The notes under the pieces were generated by a model that saw only the letters and a program-made list of their open reading frames with translations, made no database searches and was not told the DNA's origin. From Sclerotiophoma versabilis (Eukaryota; Ascomycota; Dothideomycetes; Pleosporales; Didymellaceae): a DNA stretch of 64,000 bases. The stretch covers positions 868,001-932,000 of the forward strand of contig JAAROD010000081.1 in NCBI GenBank assembly GCA_012274445.1, read 5' to 3'. Below, piece by piece: positions 10,731 to 21,767 of the stretch (its first letter is position 1; each line of letters begins with the position of its first letter). A program made the position numbers and the translations under genes.

Positions 10731-12357
10731 CTATAATCCGTTATCTGCGCAGCTGAACGGTCCTCCAAAAGAGGCTGCCTCGTAGCCGTCAATGATGGAC
10801 TGAACGGTAGCGTAAGTGCCTGCGCTCAGGAACAACAGGCCAATTCCGCAGAGGATGACGTTGAAGATGAAGCCCGCCCATCCTCTGATTCCGCGGACTG
10901 CCCAGAACCTAGGCCCGTAGGTTTCCTTCCTCATACGGAAATAAGCGACCCCCCAGAAGATGAAACCGAAGAACGAGTCGAACAGCGAACTCATCAACGA
11001 GAGCAAATCCGAGAAGAAAGGAATCACCTCCGCGATGATGAAAGCCAGGACCCAGAGAACGGCAAGGATACCTGCCCACGAGGCCCAACCCAGGACTGTG
11101 TGGTTGCCCATATGGCGCGTGTTGTTGAATATGCGGAAGAAGATGAAGCGTGCAGACACCGAGGCGTACAAGACGCCCAAAAAGATGATGGTCGGAACCA
11201 TGAAAGTAAATGCAATCTTCTTGTGTACCTCGTTCGCAATCGAGCCGAATGCGGGCGCTGTCATGTAGTTTGTACCGGTGTAAGCGTACACAACGCCGCC
11301 AACGCAGCTAAAGACGATAACCTCGGCGATTGTGACGCACCAGAGCGCTTTGGGGAAATCCTTGGGGTTCTTCATTTCCGCAATGAAGCTCGGGAGTGTG
11401 ATCTGTCCAATGAAAGTGTAGCTGATGTTCATGAACGCGTTCATGCCAGCAACAAAGGTGGTGCCAGAAGGCGTGACAGCGTACACTTCCAGCTCGCCCA
11501 TATCAGGGTAACCCGCAGGCTTTTTGCCAATTCCAGAGAAAATGGCAGCCAAGAGGACGGAGATGAAGGTAAACAGAGCGGAGAAGGTAGCGATCTTCGC
11601 GAGTGTGGAAAACGTCCTTGGAAGAGAGGCGATGAACGAGATAATGGCGGTAATCGCAGCAAAGCCAATTGTGCAAAGCTCGTGGCCGGTAATGGTGTTC
11701 CACCACTTGGCGCCAACAAGACAGTGCAGACCCATGATGAATGTGTTGTTCAGGATGAACATAACCGCGGTAAAGTAAAATGCCCACTTCTGGTTCCAGA
11801 ATATCATTTGACCTAGATCACACACATCGCGAATCTCCGGGTGGCGCATGCAAAAGTGCCTGAATCTGATCAGCGAGGTGTTGAGTATCGTGCCAGAACA
11901 TGGTAACCCACCAAGTCGTTAAAGATGTGTAAAGAACCAAGGCGGCAATGACAACGGTCAAGATAATACCCGGGACAAGGCCAAGGATCGAGTACGACCA
12001 AGGGAACGACATAATTGCCAGACAAATGTACTCGGAGAACAGCAGAGCTGCAGTCTGGTCGATTAGTTAGCGATGTACAGGCTTCTCCGACCAAGAAAGA
12101 CATGCCTTCTGCCAGCTGCAACTGCGGTACTTGATAGCGTTGTCAGCTTCCATGGCCATCTGCTTGCCAATGATGCTGGCCTCGCTGTCGCTGTCTACAC
12201 CCTTCTCAGGATCGCGCTCCGCGCCCGGGTCTGCGAGCCTGTTGGTTCCAGCGCCGATATTTGCGGGATCATGATCGGCGTCCTTGGAGTGGAATTTCTC
12301 ATCGGTGGAAGGGTTCCTGTCGGCCTCCTTGGCCTTGCTGAACAGTCCTAACGCCAT
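10731..12357 (-). CDS. mtr: AAAP-family amino-acid transporter (MTR neutral amino-acid permease type)
   Basis: This is a secondary transporter, probably a plasma-membrane proton/amino-acid symporter like Neurospora MTR. Minus-strand exons are 12357-12106, 12054-11912 and 11859-10731, giving 507 residues. A hydrophilic N-terminus (about 75 residues, many Asp/Glu/Lys) precedes about 11 hydrophobic segments. Family-like segments include SWQKTAALLFSEYICLAIMS at the start of the first membrane helix and FIGQITLPSFIAEMKNPKDF in the middle. Intron 1 needs a GC donor (gcatgt at 12105) and ends at 12055; splicing it there gives SWQK-TAALLFSEY with no frame change, as expected for the family. The substrate is inferred, not visible. 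Confidence 0.88.
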
Positions 12358-13853
12358 TTCAAACAGCGGAGGGTTCTCTTGTAGGGAGTGTAACTAAAAC
12401 GACGGCGAATGCTTGATTGCGGCAGCATTAACCACTTGCTGTTGGTTGATTGTATAAGTGATGCAGAGGTTGGCGCAGGTGAGACGGTCTCAAGCTGCGC
12501 AGGAGATCGCAATCTGGAGGCGGCGAGCGGTTGGTGGTGAACAATGGGTAAAGAGCGTGAGAGTTGGGATCGTTAAATACAAGTGGGGGCCCGCGGTTCG
12601 AAAGTTGGTGGCTAGAGATGATGCTGCGGCGCGAGCGAACGAACACTAGTGCCGCTAGAAGAATCCTGCGGGGTGAAAGTCGCTGTGGCCGGAAGGCGGA
12701 ACCCTGGAATTGCGCAGGCAGGATGCAGGGTTGGTGGGTATTATCCAGATACCGACCTTGCTTAGAGGTGCTCCCTCTGCAAGCAGCCTATCAAATGTTA
12801 CACCGAGCAAACGTCGAGTCCGCGCAATTACACCACGACTCGACAGAAGTTCTAAAAGCTCGCTCAATACTGCCCGTGATCCGAACTATCCTCGTTCGAG
12901 TTTTCCTTTGCCCTCTCGAATCTCGGCTGACGCGCGGGTGCCGCTTGGTACGGCAGTGATTCCAGCCTTTTGCAGGCCGTTACGGCTCACTGGCGTGATA
13001 GACCATAAGTATCTGACTGGACGGCGCGCCTTGCAACACACAAGCCGCATAAAGCATGTTGCCTGTCCTCTGTCTGACGCGACGAGTTCACAGTTTGATG
13101 TGGAGGTTTGCCATACCGTCACATGGGCCCACATCGACATCCCTCGTGGAGCCTGTCTGGCCTCGTTGCGTGCGAATCCAGGCACTCCCATCAGCTCCAG
13201 GTTGCCACCCGCTCACAGCGCGTAATTCAACCAGGAACCAAGCCAGCGTGGTTGACGATGACGTTGCGCGCCACACCGCGTACCAAGCGCGACTAAGCTG
13301 CACGCAAGCATCAGAGCCAAGAAGGTGGGCCCGCTCGGCTGTTGCTGCTTGGTCCTCCTCACGCAATCCCGCCCCTGTGATTGCGACACTAAGCTTCTGC
13401 CAATATGGTGTAAGCGCATCCTTTTGTCTTCAATTTTTGCTTGTCTAGATGCTTTCTGGGTCTTCGTCTCCTGATATTGGGTACCATCTCGGAGGTCCCA
13501 TGGGAAGGGCCCATACAAGCCTGCACTGATCTGACGGGACATTTAACGTCTTGGGCGGATGATTGGTTGCATTGCAGATCTGCTTAGTGGCGCGGGTAAA
13601 ATCATACGCAGGCGGCTGGTGCGCTGCACATCGATACGATGCTTCAGTCTGGCGATAGAGTCTGAGGAATCGAATGCCGCCAACTTCAACCTTGATATTG
13701 CGTGACTCCAGGGCCTTCAACCCGATGCGAACTGCAACCTGTTCTGGTTTTACGGCAAACTCACAATATAAAGTGCACCTTACGAAAATAGATCATGGCC
13801 ACAGAACTGCCTTCTTGCTGTCATTTATTTCGACACCATGTCAACTATTTGTT
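12358..13853. other. 1.5 kb intergenic region, no supported gene
   Basis: Several overlapping open frames up to 171 codons occur on both strands, but none has a domain, plausible splice partners or codon bias that I can support. The left part must contain the transporter promoter. Confidence 0.5.
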
Positions 13854-16800
13854 CTATATCAAACTTTCACCACCGTTCCCCCAATTCATTGATGTCTGAC
13901 TCTGCTGTCTCTGACCTTGCTGGCTTTGTGTCTGCGCTCTGAGCGCCGCCATGCTGTTCATACCTCCACCCTTCATGCTATTCATGCTTAGCCCACCGCT
14001 TGCACTTGTGCTCCTATTGTTTGCACCCAGGCTTGGAGGCGGCGCTATGCTAAACGTTCCGGTGCTTGTTGGCTTCGACGGTGGTGGCGCAATGCTGAAG
14101 GCTGAGTACGAGCTTGCGGTGTTGTTCTGGCGTTGAGGCTGGGCTTGTGAAGGTGCTATAGCCGAGAAGTTTGAGAGACCGCTTGACATGGTGTTGCTCA
14201 TAGACGAGCTACCCCACGTCGGAGTAGAAGAGGTATTTGCTTTGCTCCAGTCGATGCCGGAACTGGGTGCAGTGTATGAGGGTGTTGTTGTCGGTTGCGA
14301 CATCGTACTGTTTATGCCCATTGCAGGCCTGCTCTGCTGCTGAGAGAAAGTTGGACTACCGATGCCAGGATTGGTGGGACTCATAGCCGGGAAAGAAGAG
14401 TTGAGAGAGGAGAAGGTATTGTGAGGTGTTGTTGCTCTGCTGTTACCCTGAGGTGCAGATAGGTTCGTAGGTGGAGGTGGAGAGACAGGTGGTGTAGACC
14501 AAGCGAAGGCTGCTGGCGCAGGTGAGGCATTGTTGGCTCGGTTTGCAGGCCTTGAAGGAAGGATGGTGGAAGATGATGCTGAAGCACCCGCTGAAGCACT
14601 GGCCCATGGATCGCCTCCAAGCATGTCTGAATCGCCGGTTGCACCCTGGTCACCTCGTACCAACGCTTCGAAGTTCGTGTCGTCACCCCCATTCGTTGAG
14701 TCGAAGCCATTCGATGCGGGTGGGCCGCTGAAACTCATGAATTCGTTTCGCGTGGTGGCAGTTGCGCTATTGGCGCCAAGTTCCTGCAACTTCCGTGTCT
14801 GTTCCTGCTCAACGCGTGCTGAAGTAGACTTGATCAAGGTCATGTAAGCCTGAAATTGCGGAAGGTTCAGCAACGGCCCCAGACTGAACTGCCACAAGAT
14901 TGGGAGAATGTCCAACGCCAGGAAGTCGCTGTCCACTTGTGGTGCTATAGCTTTGAATACATCATGCGCGGCCATCTGATTCACACTGTTAGCAAAAAGG
15001 TTACATCTGTAGCAGGGTCGAACGTACCATGACAGCAGGCTCCTTGGTCTTGATACCCTTCAGCAGCGGTACGACCTTCTCTTGTATCGTATACTTATCC
15101 AAGATGGACACACTGGAGCTCTTCGTCTTTGGTGCCTCAATCATGCCTGTCAGACCATCGCCCTGATAGTCGTTCTGGTTATCGTTACCGCCACCACAGA
15201 GGGTCTTCAATGCCTCCAGTCCACGGATCTTGATACCCATACTGCTCGTCTTTGCAAAGATCGTCGCAATGACAGGGAATAGCTCGTTCTTGGTCGTCGA
15301 GAAGTCGAGAATCGGAAGGACAACAGGCAGCGTACGCAGTGCTGCATCGACCAGAGAATGTGTCGGCGACTCCAGGGCGTAATTGATGACAGGCAGAATG
15401 TCGTCTTTGAATTCTTTCCCACCTGTGTTGTTTGCTGCCACCTGGATGTTTTCAAGCAAGACCATAAGGCCTGCCTCCTTCAGACTATCACGCTCTTGGG
15501 CCACACCCTTTGCGTTTGGTGCAGATGCAGCGCCGCCACTCAAGAACGTTTCACGCAGCTTTGGTATAACTTTTTCAGTAAAAGCCCGCTTGCCTGATGG
15601 CAACATTGTAACGATCTTGAAGACATTCTGCAAGATCAAAGTCAGCAGTTCCCGGTCTTTCATCTCGTCGAGCAATGCTGGCAGGATTTTCTTCTCAAGC
15701 ACAGATTTTGGGAACTGGTTCAGGATCCGTGGCAGCCCACGCATGAACTGGGACTTCTCATTTGGTGTCTTCGCTGGTAAGGAATCCAGAAATCGGATCG
15801 TGGAAACAAGGATGTTGTCAAAATATTGTGCTTGCTGGAACTCCTTTGTGTCTAAACGCTGTGCGGGTCGGCGTGTGATGAGTCGATCAAGCACCCCATT
15901 TGCAACGTCTCGTGGCAGTGGCTGTGAGCTCATGAAATTGTTGCTCTTGTTGGGCACCGATGATGATGATGAAAATGCTCGCTTGTAAGATGATATGCTT
16001 CCGTTGAACTCGAGGGGACTTTGATGTGGTGAATTGTAGAGTGCAATGATCAAAAGACCAAGACTGAACATGTCTGCTGCTGGCGTCACATTGCCGTCTA
16101 TGATAAAGTCGGGTGAGGTGTAGTCGATGTTGAGCTGAACATATCGAGGCAGTCGAGCATCGTAGTTCAACACCTCCGAAAGAGATATGGGCGTCACGGA
16201 GGTTGGCTTCGTCGAATTCCCTGGAGGGGTAGAGAATCCAAGACCTGAGATCTTCCAGTCTGACTGTCACGTCCATCAGCAAAGTACATGGAGAGATGAA
16301 CTGGTATTGCCTACTTTAGCATTGATGAAGATAGCCTCCGGGGTGAGGTTGGCGTGGACCAGGCCAGCACTCTCGTGCAAGAACTCCAAGCCTTTGCTAA
16401 TCTGCAGCAATCCCTTCTGTATCTCCAGCTCATCAATCTCGAGCTCTCGTCTGCGCTTCTGGCCATCGGACTCCTCGATGACATAGCGGCTTCGGCGACC
16501 GCCAACGCCTCCAGCCTTCTCTTGCTCATCCTTCTCCAGCAGCAAGCCAGCAAGGGATGCCGTCACAGGCTCCGTGGCAAACATCAAGCCTCCGCCACGA
16601 GTCTCCTCGACCGGCTCGGCCAACTCCAGGATACTGGGATGTCGCAGCCGTGCCAGCGAGCTAGCTTCCTTCTTCAGCCTCTCCACTACCTCCTCGTGTG
16701 CGCGCTTCAGCTGCGATGCGCCTGAGCGACCGCCAAGGCCTGCGCCGCCAGGAGGCTCCAGCGACTTCTTCTCAAAGACAAAGACGGAGACCGCCTTGCC

Positions 16801-16920
16801 TGTCGACTTCTTCTTTGCATCGTATATCTTCCATGGGCCGGAGTAAGACGAAGGTTGGGCGCTGAGGGTATAGTTGCCTGAGATGTTCGATTGGAACGAC
16901 TTCAGCGCGTTGGAAAACAT
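13854..16920 (-). CDS. SCY1: SCY1-like pseudokinase (SCYL2/ppk32 type)
   Basis: This is a predicted pseudokinase of the SCY1 family, whose members act in clathrin-coated vesicle and endosome/Golgi traffic. Minus-strand exons are 16920-16315, 16263-15028 and 14975-13854, giving 987 residues. Residues 1 to about 330 form a kinase-like domain beginning SGPWKIYDAKKKSTGKAVSV. The catalytic HRD loop reads HANLTPEAIFIN, with no catalytic Asp, and the DFG position reads SGLGF, so phosphotransfer is unlikely. The middle is helical and HEAT-like (FPKSVLEKKILPALLDEM; KIRGLEALKTL). The last about 250 residues are a low-complexity Ser/Ala/Pro/Asn/Gln tail with repeated FSIAPPPS motifs. The exon 2/3 junction yields EPAVMMAAHDVF, matching the family pattern. 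It is head-to-head with the RPABC4 gene. Confidence 0.88.
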
Positions 16921-17430
16921 CGTGGTCTATTTGCCCGCGCGGCAATCGTAGAGGTACGAGGCAGGCACGTCATGGACTGTTATGCGGACAGGTCGAGGTT
17001 TCGGGGTTGCGAATGCGATCTGAGACTGACAGCTTGCCGAAAGGTCACGGCATGTCAGGGCGCCTTCCAGAACGCGAAGATGACGGACGGTGATATCAGG
17101 GCAGATGGTACCCACAAAAGCTCAGAGTAAAGTAATTAACGAATGTCGTGCTCAATGCATTCCGCACAACCTCAGCATCAACATGTCAAGACCCTTGACT
17201 AGCCCTGCCTGACATAATCACCATGTGAAAGCGCTCCCACTCTCGCGCCTCAGGTCCACTATCGATAAGGCACGTGCTCCCGCGCCGCCATTCCGCTCCG
17301 TCTTCGAACAATTTCTCGACATCTCCAACACAGCCCTCAGCACCGCCTTCGCCGCCACTCTGACACACTCACGCTCGCCGCACATCTATCTCGCCACCTC
17401 TGCGACCGTTTCCCCAAACCATCTCCCAAC
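16921..17430. promoter_or_regulatory. shared divergent promoter region, SCY1-like / RPABC4
   Basis: These 510 bp lie between two divergent starts. The 150 bp before the RPABC4 ATG are C-rich. I see no clear named element. Confidence 0.4.
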
Positions 17431-17814
17431 ATGTCCACACAACAGTTCGGCGGCTACAACGCCAACACCTCCGAAGCCCAGCAGCAAGTCGACATCAACG
17501 CGCGTACAGTGCACTACAAGTGTGGCGACTGCGACCAAGACGTTCCTCTGAAGCGTGGCGAGCCTATCCGTTGCAGACAGTGCGGGCACCGTGTGTTGTA
17601 CAAGCAGAGGACGAACCGGTGAGTAGCTCCCATCTTCTTGTTTGAGCGGGCTGGAAATCGAGGACTAGGCGAGGGATGATGGAGAAGAGGCAGGAAGCAG
17701 TGGATGTACTCTGTCATTCTTAGTTGTTAGACGGGCAGACCAGGGGATAGTACGGGTGTGTAAGTGGACAAGTGCTAACGTATGAGCAGTATGGTGCAGT
17801 TCGAGGCGCGATGA
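17431..17814 (+). CDS. RPC10: DNA-directed RNA polymerases I, II and III subunit RPABC4
   Basis: This small zinc-ribbon subunit (Rpb12/Rpc10) is shared by all three nuclear RNA polymerases. Exons are 17431-17618 and 17790-17814, giving 70 residues, as in other fungi. Four zinc ligands are visible: C31, C34, C48 and C51 (YKCGDCDQDVPL, then IRCRQCGHRVLYK). The 171 nt intron separates the codons of the invariant C-terminus, and only the spliced form gives RTNRMVQFEAR. The N-terminal 20 residues are variable, as usual. Confidence 0.95.
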
Positions 17815-18423
17815 AGAGGGGGGTGTCTGCGACGACTTTGCGAGGTTTTATTGGGAGAAGTGCACTGATTGAAAGTCAACAAGAATCTTTCCATTTCAAC
17901 TTGGAGGATTTGGAGAACTCGGGGGACCTCAGTCGCACGGGCATGGAGTTATTGGCGATTCGGAAAAGAACTTGCGCTCACAATACGTACGATGGAGAGC
18001 TATTGACACAAAGCTCAGTTGAACAAGACGTGGCTGCGAGTAACATCACGAAGCTTGCAATGAGCGCAAAGTGCAGTTTCACATTGTTTGATTCTTCTCC
18101 AAACTCCTCAGATCCCAATAGCTAGTCTCATGCCTCTTCCTAGGTGTGTCCGTGACCGAAGTGCTAACACCATACAAAAAGGAGGACCCAGCCACTGCAG
18201 CTTACGCCTTAGCTGTGACACCGTGAGGCCACCCACACCATCCCAGCCCCAGCGGACCCTCGATATCCCCGGTGACCACAGGATGATGTGCAGAACGACA
18301 ACGTGAGACATAAGTCTTGAGAAACGAGGCCTAACGCCTAGGTGATGCTTGTATACGATGCCAAAGCCAGCAAAAACGATATGCAACTGTGCAGTGTATT
18401 GTCGCAACCAGTCGACGAGCACT
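17815..18423. other. convergent 3' intergenic region
   Basis: The RPABC4 and COT1 genes converge here. No recognisable gene. Confidence 0.5.
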
Positions 18424-20525
18424 TTATGCACCTCGGAAAGCATCGAAACGCTTGTATGTATAACCGATGAAAGGCAAGCTGGTGGCATACTCGTCTTCTC
18501 CGGACTGTGCAGCTTGTGCCCTGTAAGCGGCGCTGTTGTCGTTCTGGTCAATCTCATCGATGGGGAAGTACTGTGTGTCAACGTTCGACTGTAACTTAGG
18601 CTCGAATGGTGCGCGGATGCGTCGCAGACCATCCCATGAGACCCCGCGGAAGAACGGATGTTGCTTGATCTCACTGGCACCACCAATACGGCCTAGACGG
18701 TGGTCGGCGTCGCAGATCAAGCTAAGAAAAGTTCGTTAGTAACGAGTCGGTCATGACAAAGCAAGGGAGACTCACCGCCTCACAAAGTCCTCCGCTTCTG
18801 CACCAAGCTGCTGGTCCGGTGGGAAGTGCAAGTTGCGCGGCCAATCCACGATCTTGCGGTAGGTGTCATGGGGCTCCTCTGCGCAGAATGGTGGCCAGCC
18901 AATGAGACATTCAAACATGATGGTACCAACAGACCACCAATCGCAGCCAAAGTCGTACCCTTGGCCGCTGAAGATCTCTGGCGCAATGTAGTCGGGTGTA
19001 CCGACAGTGGAGTAAGCCAGCTGACGACGAGACTTCCTCCATGTGTTGATCTGTGTGCGGTTGCTGACTGTCAATTGGATCTGATCCATATTCATGGAGT
19101 TTCGATTATCCCGATTCGACTTGTGTGCGCCACCAGCAAGGAGCTTCTTGTAGTAGCCGGCATCATGCTCCTTGTGGAAGCCAGTTGACAGACCAAAGTC
19201 AGTCAGCTTGATGTGACCGCCACGATCCAGCAGAATATTGTCAGGTTTGATGTCACTAGGTAGTGTCAGCACATGCCCCCAGTACTTGCGTCGTCACGGT
19301 CAAGCCTACCGATGGATGAAGCCCAGCTTGTGCACAGCTTCTATGGCAAGAACGATCTCTGCCATATAAAACCTTGTGATATCCTCCGTGAAGATCTCGT
19401 ATTTGATAAGCATAGTCATCAAATCGCCACCAGGCAAGAACTCCATAAGCATGTATAGGAAGGTATTGTCCTGGAACGTAGTGTGCAGCTTGACGACCCA
19501 GGGGCTGTCTGATTCGGCGAGAATGTCACGTTCGGATCGTACGTGGGCCAGTTGGTCTTTCTTGAACTGTGCAACGTCAGCGTTCCGTTCTTCGCTACTG
19601 TGAGCTGGGAATTGTTTCATACCATTTCCTGCTTGACCAGTGACTTGAGCGCATAGATCTTGCCGTCATTCTTACGCTGGACAAGCTTGACCTCTCCGAA
19701 GGCACCCTTGCCAATAACCTTCAATGTCGAGAAGTTATCTGGCTTCTCCTTGGTTCGCAGGAATCGTAGGTACTGAATCTCGGCATTGCGCATGCTGTTC
19801 TCCTTCTGGGCCTTGCGGTTGTCGGAGATCGAAGGCTCTTTCATAATGGACTCGAGTTCCAATGCTCTGTGATTGTGTCAGTGATGTACTGGGCAAGCTT
19901 GAGTAACTTTATACCTCTGGTTCCGGTCGCGTGCTCGCTGAACGCTGTCCTTGAAGAAGGTGTTGATCAGACCCTTCGACATGGTGGCCTGCTGGGCGAC
20001 GTTGCTCGAGTACTTCTCAGGGTTCCTGGCCGGTGCCTCCTCATCATACAATGACTGCGACGGCTGTCGAGGTGTAGAGCCGCCTCCATAGCCACCATAT
20101 CCGTACCCCCTGTTATCAGCAGTGCGAGGTCGCTGCTGGCTCGGCGAGGGCTGACGACCATATGGGCTTCCGGAGCGGTTGCTACCACCTCCAAGGTGCT
20201 GCTGGGAAAGCTGCTGGGCTAGCCCATTGGGGCTTTGATCGAAGCGGGCAGAGCCTGGAGTCTGGAGGTTTCCTTGCTGCCCCTGATATTGAGCCTGCTG
20301 GTAGGGGTTCTGGAAGTAGCCTCCGTAGCCATTGCTGCCCATCTGCTGCTGCGCACCCCAAACCTCCTGTTGGCCAGCCTGGTTTGGGTACACAGGCTGT
20401 GGGAACGTCGACGGTGTGGTGGGAAACGCACGGCCTTGCTCTTGGGCATACTGGTTGTTGCGGTCACCCCCACCACCAAAGCCAAAGTTGAGCTGCAGGC
20501 GGTTGCCCTGCTGCTGGTTGCTCAT
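18424..20525 (-). CDS. cot-1: NDR/LATS-family serine/threonine kinase (COT1/Cbk1/Orb6)
   Basis: This is the polarity kinase of the morphogenesis (MOR/RAM) pathway, controlling hyphal tip growth and septation with a MOB partner. Minus-strand exons are 20525-19915, 19866-19623, 19566-19310, 19255-18776 and 18721-18424, giving 629 residues. The N-terminal about 175 residues are Gln/Gly/Asn-rich low complexity. The MOB-binding SMA-type helix follows ([20 protein letters not shown]). The kinase domain has [10 protein letters not shown] (about 255-264), Lys278 in YALKSL, IHRDIKPDN split by an intron, DFG, an insert of about 60 residues before the activation loop, and [12 protein letters not shown]. 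The C-terminal hydrophobic motif [10 protein letters not shown] carries the regulatory Thr. The kinase looks fully active. Confidence 0.96.
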
Positions 20526-21767
20526 TGTGAAGCGAGTGCGGAGCTGAGGTGGCCTGCAAAAGCCTCCTCAGGGTGCTGTGGCTCGAAAGGTGCCGTAGGC
20601 GGTGTGTTCGGTGGATAGGTCCGCAATGTTTTCGGAGGAGAGGGGTGTAGGGGAGTGCCCAGTGGTCGTGGGGAGAGCGGGCGGGCGGGTGAATAAAACT
20701 GCGCACTTTCTTTCAGACTGCACAGAGCTTTGGACGAACCCCCGGGAGGCGAATCACAGCGAACAGCTGGCGAGAGGGGGAGGCGGACGGGGGGTTGTTT
20801 CGACAAGAGCTCAAGTCAGGGAGTTGGTGCTTAGCGTAGCGTTGGGCCATGCAGCCAGTCTCACGGGCCGAGCCAACAACCCAGGACCCGGTTCGCATTG
20901 TGGACACGATGGATTCATTTATGGCTATTTTGCTGAAGATATCAAACGTACGATCGCCGAGCTAGTTCTCTGTGCAGATTGCATGTGCTCGCAGTTCGTG
21001 CATACAGTTACAGAACGTGCTTGAGCTCCAGGGTCTGCTAGCCAGAATCCATCCCTTTTTGGAGGCTCGACCGCCTTTCATTGATGCCATCGTCACGTGA
21101 CTTTACACAACACACTGACGAGGACTAGTGCTCCTGTCGAGCAACCTATGTATTCACGAATCACTGCTTTGCACTGTTCCGTTTTCGCTTTGTGTTGCTC
21201 TGCACGTGTTGTGCGCGTTCCTGCCGCCTCGCCTCGGTCATTACACAGCGTTAGCATACAAGCAGCCACACGGGGAAGGAGAATAGGCACGTATGACAGG
21301 TGCGATATTGTTCCAGTTGTAGCAAGATGCTCGGGGTACAAGCGTCGACATTGATACATTACAACGTTATAGTATAACATCCGTAGAGGAATGCTAATGA
21401 GTACACAAAACTTCCAAAAAAGCTTGAAGCCATAAAATCCGAGAAAAAGTCCATAAAGTGCGTCTGCGGGACAGGCACTAATCGACAAGTAAATAGCGAA
21501 GTAACCGCTATAGGGTATAGAACAGTGACCAGTAAGGTACTGGCCACAATAGAGGTTTCGGATACATGTCCGAACCCCCAGAAAAGTGTGCGTTGTGAAT
21601 ATTAATGTGCGTACGGTCGTGACGCCAAGTGTAAATGTGCCGCCTGAGGAAAAGCCGGAGATGATGGCTTTAAGATTCGTCCATATGCAAGCATTGTTGC
21701 GCGTAGTCGGCCAGTATTATGTAAAGTCAGAACGTCGTAACCAGCGAGCGTGGTCTGGATTGGTAGA
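20526..21767. other. 1.2 kb intergenic region
   Basis: This holds the cot-1 promoter and leader on the left, including a pyrimidine-rich minus-strand tract near 20625-20700, and the 3' flank of the coiled-coil gene on the right. Only short non-conserved open frames are seen. Confidence 0.5.

Noticed and set aside
11100..11816. 238-codon plus-strand open frame antisense to the amino-acid transporter
   Set aside because: Lies wholly inside a clear transporter exon and has no domain of its own.
12358..13853. Possible gene in the 1.5 kb gap (171-codon plus-strand frame from 12710)
   Set aside because: Both strands are similarly open, the product is low-complexity basic/Ser/Pro without a domain, and no splice pattern extends it.
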